From assembly GCF_018614075.1 (NCBI RefSeq), contig NZ_JAGGOZ010000013.1, forward strand, positions 1-64,000: a stretch of 64,000 nucleotides of DNA, given 5' to 3'. The notes under the pieces were generated by a model that had not been told where the DNA came from, did not search any database, and worked only from the letters and a program-made list of their open reading frames with translations. Source of the stretch: Streptomyces sp. ISL-94. Its GTDB lineage: Bacteria; Actinomycetota; Actinomycetes; Streptomycetales; Streptomycetaceae. The position numbers and the translations under genes are program-made. Positions within the stretch are counted from its first letter, which is position 1, and the number at the start of each line of letters is the position of its first letter. Positions 44,902-51,818 of the stretch are shown here, piece after piece.

Positions 44902-45677
44902 TGTGCCGTCATCTCGCTTACCTGGGAGCGGAGATACCCCTGGGAAGGCTGCTGAGCGAGCCCAAGCACTCGCTGGTGCGCCAGGCCTGGGAGCCCCGCC
45001 GCCAGCGCAGCGGCACCGTCAACGCCGACGGCTTCGGGGTCGGCTGGTACGCGGAGGGCGATCCCGTTCCCGCGCGCTACCGCCGGTCCGGGCCCATCTG
45101 GGCGGACCTGGCCTTCACCGATCTCGCCCGTGTGGTCCGCAGCGGCGCCGCGCTGGCCGCCGTACGCGATGGCACGCGGCCGGGCGCCGACGGGGAGGCC
45201 GCGGCGGCGCCGTTCGCGGACGGGCCGTGGCTGTTCAGCCACAACGGCTCGGTGCGGGACTGGCCGGACTCGGCGGCTCCGCTCGCGCTCGGCCTGCCGC
45301 CCGAGGAACTGCTCCAGCTGGCCGCGCGCACGGATTCGGCGCTGGTCTGGGCGCTGGTCCTGCACCGGCTGCGCTCGGGGGACGCTCCCGGCACGGCGCT
45401 GGCCGAGACGGTCAGGGAACTGGCCGAGGCGGCCCCCGGCTCCCGGCTGAACCTGCTGCTGACGGACGGCGTCACGATCGCCGCTACGGCCTGGGGCGAT
45501 TCGCTCTGGTACCTGGCCGACGCGGAGGCGCACCGCGTGGTGGTGGCGTCCGAGCCCTACGACGACGATGCCCGCTGGTGTGAAGTTCCCGACCTGACCC
45601 TGCTGACCGCCACCCGTACCCGGGTCGACCTGACCCCGCTCAAGGAGACCCCGCTGAGGGAGAAGGAGCGCCAGTGA
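44901..45677 (+). CDS. egtC: Ergothioneine biosynthesis glutamine amidotransferase-like hydrolase EgtC
   Basis: 258 aa of class II glutamine amidotransferases. Cys2 after the initiator Met (MCRHLAYLG) is the N-terminal nucleophile, and NADGFGVGWY and FSHNGSVRDW form the substrate pocket. EgtC removes the glutamate from gamma-glutamyl-hercynylcysteine sulfoxide. The start follows the egtB stop directly, sharing a base (TGATG), so translation is coupled. Confidence 0.93.
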   Translation: MCRHLAYLGAEIPLGRLLSEPKHSLVRQAWEPRRQRSGTVNADGFGVGWYAEGDPVPARYRRSGPIWADLAFTDLARVVRSGAALAAVRDGTRPGADGEAAAAPFADGPWLFSHNGSVRDWPDSAAPLALGLPPEELLQLAARTDSALVWALVLHRLRSGDAPGTALAETVRELAEAAPGSRLNLLLTDGVTIAATAWGDSLWYLADAEAHRVVVASEPYDDDARWCEVPDLTLLTATRTRVDLTPLKETPLREKERQ

Positions 45678-46717
45678 GTGACTTCCAGTTGACCCGGACC
45701 CTCGACGAGCACGCCGCCGAGACCGCGCTGCGCGCGGACGTACTGCACGGGATGACGCACACCCCCAAGGTGCTGCCCCCCAAGTGGTTCTACGACGCGC
45801 GGGGCAGTGAACTCTTCGAGCAGATCACCCGGTTGCCCGAGTACTACCCCACGCGCGCGGAGCGGGAGATCCTGCTGGAGCGGGCGCAGGAGATCGCCTC
45901 GGTGAGCGGGGCGCGGACGCTGGTGGAGCTGGGGTCCGGTTCCTCGGAGAAGACCCGGCACCTGATCGAGGCGCTGCCCGCGCTGGACACCTACATCCCG
46001 GTGGACGTGAGCGAGAGCGCCCTGCGCGGCGCGGCGCAGACCCTGCTGGCGGCGCATCCCGGGCTGCGGGTGCACGCGCTGCTGGCCGACTTCACCGGCG
46101 CCCTGCGCCTGCCGGAGTCCCCCGGGCCCCGGCTGGTGGTGTTCCTTGGCGGCACGATCGGGAATCTGCTGCCGCCGGAGCGGGCGGTCTTCCTGGCGTC
46201 CGTACGGGCGATGCTGTCGCCCGGGGACGCGCTGCTGATCGGCACGGACCTGGTCAAGGACGAGGCCGTGCTGGTGGCGGCGTACGACGACGCGCAGGGC
46301 GTGACGGCCGAGTTCAACAAGAACGTGCTGGCCGTCATCGACCGGGAGCTGGGCGCGGACTTCCACACCGCCGACTTCGCGCACGCGGCGGTGTGGAACC
46401 GGGAGCAGGAGTGGATCGAGATGCGGCTGCGGGCCCGGTCGGAGGTGCTGGTGAAGATCCGGGCGCTGGATCTGGTGGTGCCGTTCGAGGCGGGCGAGGA
46501 GATCCTGACGGAGATCTCCGCGAAGTTCCGTCAGGAGGGCTTGCGCAAGGAACTGGCTGCCGCCGGGCTGGAGTTGACCCAATGGTGGACGGATGCCGCG
46601 GGCCGCTTCGCGCTGTCGCTCTCGGTCGCCGACGGCGACGGCGACGGCGGCGGGGGCGTGGGCGGGGGCGTCGGCGTGGGCGTGGGCGACGATGACGACG
46701 CCGACCCGGCGGCCTGA
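45674..46717 (+). CDS. egtD: L-histidine N-alpha-methyltransferase EgtD with low-complexity tail
   Basis: 347 aa. EgtD trimethylates histidine to hercynine using SAM. Family motifs are PPKWFYDARGSELFEQITRL, the SAM loop ELGSGSSEKT and VFLGGTIGNL; the domain normally ends at about WWTDAAGRFALSLS. A further about 30 residues, GDGDGGGGVGGGVGVGVG then Asp-rich, follow here. GTG 45674 overlaps egtC by 4 bp. The 3' end overlaps the converging acyltransferase gene by 187 bp. No egtE (the C-S lyase) is present in this window, so the last step must be encoded elsewhere. Confidence 0.92.
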   Translation: MSDFQLTRTLDEHAAETALRADVLHGMTHTPKVLPPKWFYDARGSELFEQITRLPEYYPTRAEREILLERAQEIASVSGARTLVELGSGSSEKTRHLIEALPALDTYIPVDVSESALRGAAQTLLAAHPGLRVHALLADFTGALRLPESPGPRLVVFLGGTIGNLLPPERAVFLASVRAMLSPGDALLIGTDLVKDEAVLVAAYDDAQGVTAEFNKNVLAVIDRELGADFHTADFAHAAVWNREQEWIEMRLRARSEVLVKIRALDLVVPFEAGEEILTEISAKFRQEGLRKELAAAGLELTQWWTDAAGRFALSLSVADGDGDGGGGVGGGVGVGVGDDDDADPAA

Positions 46718-47538
46718 GCGGGGATGCCGGGCAGCGGTGGTGAGGTGACGGCCGTGGCGACGGCCTCCTGAGCCGCGGCCGCGAGGTCCCGCCGGTCCGC
46801 GTACCGGCCCGGCGGGATCCGCGGCAGCAGTCTGACCTCGGCCCGCACCCCGCGGGCCCGGGCGATCCGCCAGAGCGAGGCGGTCAGCGGGTCGTCCCCG
46901 ACGAAGGCCGGCTCCCCGGCCGTGTCCCCCTCGTCCCGCAGGTAGGCGAGGCACACGGGCTGTACGGGGACCCGCGCGTCCAGAGCCGACTGGAAGGCGG
47001 CCCGGCGGAAGGTGCCCCGGGCGCGCCCGCACCAGGTGGAGCCCTCGGGGAAGACGGTGACCCGGTCGCCGGCCAGCAGCACGCGGGTGACGGCCGCGAC
47101 GGTGTCGGGCAGGGCGCGGAGCCGGTCGCGTTCGATGAACAGGGTCCCGGCCCGCCCGGCGAGCCGGCCGAGGACCGGCCAGGCCCGGATGTCGCTCTTG
47201 GCCAGCATCCGGCAGGGCAGGACGGCGGCGACGAGCGGGATGTCCAGCCAGGAGATGTGGTTGGCGACGACGAGGCGGCCGCCGTCGGGGCCGGGGCCCC
47301 CGTGCACGGTGATCCGTATCCCGAAGGCCCGAACCAGCGCCGCCGACCAGGCCCGCACCACCGCGTGGCGGGGGCGGGCCGGCAGCAGCCGGACCGGCGG
47401 GGCGCCCAGGATCCCGGCGAGGAGCAGGGAGACGGCGGCGGCGAGCCGGAGCACCGCGCGCGGGATGCTCGCGGTGCCCCCCTCGTGGCCGGCGCAGGCC
47501 TCGGGGGTGCAGGGCGAGGTGGGCAGCCATACGCTCAT
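46531..47538 (-). CDS. 1-acyl-sn-glycerol-3-phosphate acyltransferase family (OlsA-like)
   Basis: 335 aa. The PlsC domain is clear: a hydrophobic N-terminal helix (AVLRLAAAVSLLLAGILG), the catalytic NHISWLD (H-x4-D, about 110), a middle motif near FIERDR, FPEGSTWCG, and VPVQPVCLAYL. It acylates a lyso-lipid at the membrane. Upstream it overlaps an OlsB-like gene by 4 bp, so the likely task is the second acylation in ornithine-lipid synthesis. The C-terminal about 60 residues are a Ser/Pro/Thr tail read antisense to the 3' end of egtD, not part of the fold. ATG 47538 is the coupled start. Confidence 0.83.
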   Translation of the reverse strand: MSVWLPTSPCTPEACAGHEGGTASIPRAVLRLAAAVSLLLAGILGAPPVRLLPARPRHAVVRAWSAALVRAFGIRITVHGGPGPDGGRLVVANHISWLDIPLVAAVLPCRMLAKSDIRAWPVLGRLAGRAGTLFIERDRLRALPDTVAAVTRVLLAGDRVTVFPEGSTWCGRARGTFRRAAFQSALDARVPVQPVCLAYLRDEGDTAGEPAFVGDDPLTASLWRIARARGVRAEVRLLPRIPPGRYADRRDLAAAAQEAVATAVTSPPLPGIPAQAAGSASSSSPTPTPTPPPTPPPPSPSPSATESDSAKRPAASVHHWVNSSPAAASSLRKPS

Positions 47539-48386
47539 GCGCCCGGGGCGAGCGAGAGGAAGTGCTTGAGGTAGCGCGGGTTCGTGCGGCGCAGGGAGAG
47601 CAGCACGTACAGGTCCGCGCAGCCGAACCCCGCGTCGAGGGCGGGCTCTCCGCAGACCCATGCGCCGAGGCGCAGGTAGCCGCGCAGCAGCGGGGGCAGC
47701 TCCATGCGGGCGGGGAAGGCGATGCCCGCGGGGTTCCAGAGCAGGTGCGGGGTGACCCGGTACTCCTTGGGGGCGAGGGCGCGGGCCAGGGCGGCCTCGC
47801 GGGTGGCGGCGGCCAGCAGCCCGCCGTCGGCGAGCGGTATCGAGCAGCAGCCGGAGAGCCAGTTGTGCCCGGAGCGGTCCATGTAGCGGGCGAGGCCGGC
47901 CCAGACGAGGGCGATGACGGCGCCGTTGCGGTGGTCGGGGTGGACGCAGGAGCGGCCGGCCTCGACGAGTCCGGGGCGGATGGGGGCGAGGGCCGAGAGG
48001 TCGAACTCGCCCTCGGCGTAGAGGCGTCCGGCGACGGCGGCGCGCTCGGGGGGCAGCAGCCGGTAGGTGCCGACGACCTGCTCGGTCTCCTCCTCGACGA
48101 CGAGGAGGTGGTCGCAGTACGCGTCGAAGGCGTCCGAGTCGAGGCCGGGCTCGGGCCCGTCCAGGCGGGCGCCCAGCTCACCGGCGAAGACCTGGTGGCG
48201 CAGGCGCTGGGCGGCGCGCACCTCGGCCTCGTCGCGGGCGAGGCGGACGGCGTAGCGGGGGCCCGGGGCGGGGGCGGCAGCGGGGGCCTGGACCGGGACC
48301 TGGACCGGGACCGCGGGGGTGGCGACCGGGGCGGTGGGGAGAACGGGGGACGGGGACGGGGACAGGGACAGGGGTGCGATGGTCAT
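47535..48386 (-). CDS. GNAT-type N-acyltransferase (OlsB-like)
   Basis: 283 aa. A Pro/Val/Ala low-complexity N-terminus of about 40 residues comes from short DNA repeats. The domain itself runs from RYAVRLARDEAEVRAAQRLR, QVFAGELGARLDG, VVGTYRLLPPERA, to EAGRSCVHPDHRNGAVIALV and a C-terminal PPLLRGYLRLGAWV. This is the hemolysin-like/OlsB acyltransferase group, which transfers an acyl chain from acyl carrier protein to ornithine. With the OlsA-like partner overlapping at ATGA, an ornithine-lipid operon is likely. ATG 48386 follows AGGAG. Confidence 0.8.
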   Translation of the reverse strand: MTIAPLSLSPSPSPVLPTAPVATPAVPVQVPVQAPAAAPAPGPRYAVRLARDEAEVRAAQRLRHQVFAGELGARLDGPEPGLDSDAFDAYCDHLLVVEEETEQVVGTYRLLPPERAAVAGRLYAEGEFDLSALAPIRPGLVEAGRSCVHPDHRNGAVIALVWAGLARYMDRSGHNWLSGCCSIPLADGGLLAAATREAALARALAPKEYRVTPHLLWNPAGIAFPARMELPPLLRGYLRLGAWVCGEPALDAGFGCADLYVLLSLRRTNPRYLKHFLSLAPGA

Positions 48387-48551
48387 GGCGGCTCCTGAAC
48401 CGGGCACGGTGGGCCAGGCCGGCAGGTGTGTGGCCTGGCTCCCTTACTTCTTCCGTGACCGGCTGGATTCGACATGACCGCTCAGCGGCCCTCGGATGTG
48501 CGGACGCTGAACAAGACGCCGCCCCCCGGGTCCGGCGCGGGCCGGCCCGGC

Positions 48552-49814
48552 TCAGCGGTCGGAGCTGAGCACCTTGCTGATCGTCTCGGAGGCTGTGCCT
48601 GCCGCCTGCTTGGGGTCCTGGCCGGTGAGGACGGCCGTCATGAAGGGCTTGATCGGGTTCTTGGCCTCGATCTCGGCCCAGCGCGCGGAGTTCGGGGTGG
48701 CCCGGCCCTGGGCGGCTCCGGGGACCATGCTGGTGGCGCCCTCGTTGCCTTCGACGACGTGGGCGAGGCTGGTCTTGTTCGGTACGTAGCTCATCGTGCG
48801 GGCGAGTTCGGTCTGCCACTTCTCGCTGACCAGTGCGGTGATCACGTCGACCGCGTGCTTGCGCTGCTTCGTGCGCTCCGGGATGATCAGGTCGGAGCCG
48901 CCGGTCAGCACGGAGCCGACCTTGTCGGAGGTCTTGCCGGGGATCGGGAAGAAGCCCAGCTTGCCCTTGAGGGTGGGGTTGGCCTCCTCGATCGCGGCGG
49001 CCTGCCCGGGCGGGGCGATGATCTGGGCGACCCGGCCGCGGGCGAAGACCTCGGACTGCGGCGGCGTCTCCTCGTCGGCGTCCTTGGGGCCGTCGCCGAG
49101 GCCCTGGAGCTGTTTGTAGAAGTCCATGCCGGCCAGGGCCTTCTCGTCGTCCAGGGTGCCGGTCCAACGGCCGCCGGTCTCGACGGCGAGTTCGCCGCCC
49201 TCGTCCCAGATGAAGCCGGCGAGGACGTACCAGTTCTGACCGGCGAGGTAGATGCCCTGCTGGTCGCCCTTGTCGAGCTTCTGGGTGGTCTGGATCCACT
49301 CGGCGCGGCTCTTGGGCACCGACTTGATCCCGGCGCTCGCGAAGAGGTCCTTGTTGTAGATCACGACCCGGTTCGCGGCGTACCACGGCACGCCGTACTG
49401 GGCGCCGTTGACGCTTCCCGGGTCGGAAAGGCCCCTGAGCCAGTCCTTGTTGCCCCACTGGCGCAGGCCTTCGAGGGTCAGTTCGGAGAGGCCGCCGGTC
49501 TCGATGTACTGGGCCACCTGGGTGTTGCCGACCTCGATGACGTCCGCGCCCTCCTTGCCGGTGCCCTTCAGCACGGCGTTGACCTTCTCGCCGATGCCCG
49601 TCCATTCCTGGATCCTGACCTCCAGGTCGACGCCGGGGTGCTCCTTCTCGAAGGTGTCGGTGAACTTGTCGGTGAAGTCCTCCGAGGCGCTGCCCTTCAT
49701 CAGCCAGAGCGTCACCTTCTGCGTACCTCCGCCCTGGCCGGCCAACTGGCTGCATCCCGTCAGGGTGGTCGCGGCCGCGAGTGCGGTGCACACGGCGAGG
49801 AAGCGCATCTTCAC
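48552..49814 (-). CDS. Sugar ABC transporter substrate-binding lipoprotein (DasA/NgcE-like)
   Basis: 420 aa. The signal ends in a lipobox (TTLTGC), so it is membrane-anchored outside the cell. The mature protein has the type I sugar-binding fold: KVTLWLMKGSASEDF, VDLEVRIQEWTGIGEKV, ADVIEVGNTQVAQYIETGGL and YGVPWYAANRVVIYN. The EWxGIGEKV and EVGNTQV wording is close to the chitobiose/GlcNAc binders DasA and NgcE. No permease or ATPase genes follow, so it must work with components encoded elsewhere. GTG 49814 is chosen for AGAAGG. A DasR-like site lies 40 bp upstream. Confidence 0.85.
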   Translation of the reverse strand: MKMRFLAVCTALAAATTLTGCSQLAGQGGGTQKVTLWLMKGSASEDFTDKFTDTFEKEHPGVDLEVRIQEWTGIGEKVNAVLKGTGKEGADVIEVGNTQVAQYIETGGLSELTLEGLRQWGNKDWLRGLSDPGSVNGAQYGVPWYAANRVVIYNKDLFASAGIKSVPKSRAEWIQTTQKLDKGDQQGIYLAGQNWYVLAGFIWDEGGELAVETGGRWTGTLDDEKALAGMDFYKQLQGLGDGPKDADEETPPQSEVFARGRVAQIIAPPGQAAAIEEANPTLKGKLGFFPIPGKTSDKVGSVLTGGSDLIIPERTKQRKHAVDVITALVSEKWQTELARTMSYVPNKTSLAHVVEGNEGATSMVPGAAQGRATPNSARWAEIEAKNPIKPFMTAVLTGQDPKQAAGTASETISKVLSSDR

Positions 49815-49854
49815 GAAGGTCACCTTCTGGTGGGTCGATGTCAGATGGCTTGAA

Positions 49855-49870
49855 ATTGGCATAGACCAAT
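49855..49870. promoter_or_regulatory. Candidate DasR-responsive element (dre) before the sugar-binding protein gene
   Basis: ATTGGCATAGACCAAT; on the coding strand ATTGGTCTATGCCAAT. It matches the DasR consensus ACTGGTCTAGACCAGT at 12 of 16 positions and keeps the dyad. TTGACC just upstream (49874-49879, minus strand) would place it inside the promoter. GlcNAc-type control of this gene is thus likely. Confidence 0.6.
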
Positions 49871-49980
49871 GGGCCGGTCAAGGGACTTTCGCTCCGGATT
49901 GTTCACGCAAAGCTCGCGGAGCCGGACTTACTGGGGCACCGTAGAACCTGGCCCTAGCCACCCACTGTCGGGAGACCCCC

Positions 49981-50196
49981 ATGTCCAATCACACGTACCG
50001 GGTGACCGAGATCGTCGGCACCTCCCACGAGGGCATCGATCAGGCCATCCGCAACGGGATCGCCCGGGCAGGGCAGACCGTGCGGAACCTGGACTGGTTC
50101 GAGGTCGTCCAGGTGCGCGGGCACATCGAGAACGGCGAGATCGCCCACTACCAGGTGGGGCTCAAGGTCGGCTTCCGCCTCGACGGCGAGGACTGA
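49981..50196 (+). CDS. Dodecin family flavin-binding protein
   Basis: 71 aa, the usual length. TYRVTEIVGTSHEGIDQAIR, then TVRNLDWFEVVQVRGHIENG and YQVGLKVGFRLD give the dodecin beta-alpha-beta-beta fold; Trp in LDWFEV stacks on the flavin. Dodecins form dodecamers that store riboflavin or FMN. The start has GGGAGA upstream. It is divergent from the sugar-binding lipoprotein gene, 166 bp apart. No flavin gene is adjacent. Confidence 0.92.
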   Translation: MSNHTYRVTEIVGTSHEGIDQAIRNGIARAGQTVRNLDWFEVVQVRGHIENGEIAHYQVGLKVGFRLDGED

Positions 50197-50246
50197 GCCG
50201 GTCCCCGCCGCTCCCATCCGGGGTCGCCCGTCCCCCGGCGCCGCGC

Positions 50247-50744
50247 TCAGGTCCGGCCTTCATTCTCCTGGGCGTCCTTGAGCTCGGGTGCCTCCGCCGC
50301 CCAGTCCGCGAGGACCACCCGGAAGCCCGCCGCGCGCGCCGCCTGGACGACCAGCTCGTCGTCGTCCACGAACATGCGCACCTCCCGGCCCCGGGCGATC
50401 CGCTGGAGCACCTCCAGCTTGGTCGTCCGGGCCGGCCGCCGGTCCTGGTTCCCGCGCATCCACACCCGGCCCTCGGGCAGACCGTGCCGGGCGAGCCAGT
50501 CCACCGTGTCCGCGCGGCACCGCTCCGGGCGGCCGGTCAGGTAGACCACCTCGCAGTCGGCCGCGCTCTCCACCGCCACCGCCAGCGCCACCCCGCGCCC
50601 GAGCGGCGGATCGGCGGGGGCCGCACCGAAGAAGCCGGCCCAGTCGCGCGGGCGGCGCTCCAGGAAGTGCTGGCGGTGACCGGTGTCCGCGAGGGTGTTG
50701 TCGATGTCGAAGAGTGCCAGCGGCCGGCGCGTGTTCTCGCTCAT
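50247..50744 (-). CDS. HAD-superfamily phosphatase (polynucleotide kinase 3'-phosphatase-like)
   Basis: 165 aa. Motif I is LFDIDNTLADTGHR (nucleophile Asp and acid/base Asp), motif II is VVYLTGRPERC, a Lys follows in TTKLEVLQRI, and motif IV is MFVDDDELVVQAARAAG. The wording resembles the stand-alone phosphatase domain of T4-type polynucleotide kinases and LNS2-like proteins. The substrate is unknown. No Shine-Dalgarno; TAGGGT (50751-50756, minus strand) ends 6 nt before ATG, so the mRNA is probably leaderless. Confidence 0.82.
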   Translation of the reverse strand: MSENTRRPLALFDIDNTLADTGHRQHFLERRPRDWAGFFGAAPADPPLGRGVALAVAVESAADCEVVYLTGRPERCRADTVDWLARHGLPEGRVWMRGNQDRRPARTTKLEVLQRIARGREVRMFVDDDELVVQAARAAGFRVVLADWAAEAPELKDAQENEGRT

Positions 50745-50818
50745 CCGGCAACCCTAGACGGCCTGGGCACAGGGGCACGGGCCGGGAATCCTGACGGCCC
50801 CCGGACGTTGAGACGTGT

Positions 50819-51808
50819 GTGATCCGAACACTCTCGATACTCGACCGGTCCCGCACCCGCGAGGGGTACGGGGCCCCGCAGGCCCTGCGCGACACCGTGG
50901 AGCTGGCCCGCGTGGCCGAGGAGCTCGGCTACCACCGGTTCTGGGTGTCGGAGCACCACAGCGTGCCCGGGGTCGCCGGCTCCGCACCCACCGTGCTGGC
51001 CGCCGCCGTGGCCGGGGCGACCCGGCGGATCCGGGTCGGCACGGGCGGGGTCATGCTGCCCAACCACCAGCCGCTGGTGGTCGCGGAGCAGTTCGGGGTC
51101 CTGGAGGCGCTGTTCCCCGGGCGGATCGACATGGGGCTCGGCCGTTCGGTCGGCTTCACCAACGGGATCCGGCGGGCCCTGGGCCGTGACACCGGCGACG
51201 CCGACCGGTTCGAGGAGCAGCTGGACGAGCTGCTGGGCTGGCTCGACGGAAGCCAGCAGGCCCATCCGGAGGTGCACGCCCGACCCGCCGAGGGGCTGCG
51301 GATACCGGCCTACGTACTGGCCACCGGCGAGGGGGCCGGGATCGCCGCCCGGGCCGGGCTGCCGCTGGTGGTGGGGGACCTGCGGGCCCGCGGCAGGGTC
51401 ATCGAGGTGGTGGGGACGTACCGCGAGGAGTTCCGGCCTTCGGCGTGGGGCGCGGAGCCGTACGTCGTGGTCTCCGGGACGGTGGCGGTGGCCGGCACGC
51501 CGGAGGAGGCCCGGCGCATCCTGGTCCCGGAGGCGTGGTCCCTCGCCTATTCGCGCACCCGCGGCAGCTTCCCGCCGCTCCGCCCGGCCGAGGAAATCGA
51601 GGCCCTGACCATGACCCCCAAGGAGCGGGAGCTGTACGAGGGCGCGCTGGCCGGGCACATCCACGGCACCGGGGAGCAGGTCGCGGCCGAACTGGCCGAG
51701 GTGGCCGGGCTCACCGGGGCGGACGAGCTGCTGGTCACCACCTCCACCTACGACCGGACGGCGCTGCTCGACTCCTACCGCAGGCTGGCGCGGATCACGG
51801 GCCTCTAA
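50819..51808 (+). CDS. LLM class flavin-dependent oxidoreductase (MsnO8-like)
   Basis: 329 aa of the bacterial-luciferase-like monooxygenase superfamily. LSILDRSRT opens the chain, followed by AEELGYHRFWVSEHHSVPGV, ATRRIRVGTGGVMLPNHQPL and PGRIDMGLGRSVGFTNG. The SEHHSVPG and VMLPNHQP wording is that of the MsnO8 subgroup. It would use FMNH2 or F420; the substrate is unknown. The GTG start has no good ribosome site. The TAA stop lies within the probable -10 element of the following UvrA-like gene. Confidence 0.85.
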   Translation: MIRTLSILDRSRTREGYGAPQALRDTVELARVAEELGYHRFWVSEHHSVPGVAGSAPTVLAAAVAGATRRIRVGTGGVMLPNHQPLVVAEQFGVLEALFPGRIDMGLGRSVGFTNGIRRALGRDTGDADRFEEQLDELLGWLDGSQQAHPEVHARPAEGLRIPAYVLATGEGAGIAARAGLPLVVGDLRARGRVIEVVGTYREEFRPSAWGAEPYVVVSGTVAVAGTPEEARRILVPEAWSLAYSRTRGSFPPLRPAEEIEALTMTPKERELYEGALAGHIHGTGEQVAAELAEVAGLTGADELLVTTSTYDRTALLDSYRRLARITGL

Positions 51809-51811
51809 ACT
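51806..51811 (+). promoter_or_regulatory. Leaderless -10 element overlapping upstream stop codon
   Basis: TAAACT ends 7 nt before ATG 51819, the spacing of leaderless promoters. Its first three bases are the TAA stop of the flavin oxidoreductase gene. The UvrA-like gene has no Shine-Dalgarno. Confidence 0.55.
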
Positions 51812-51818
51812 GGGGCGA

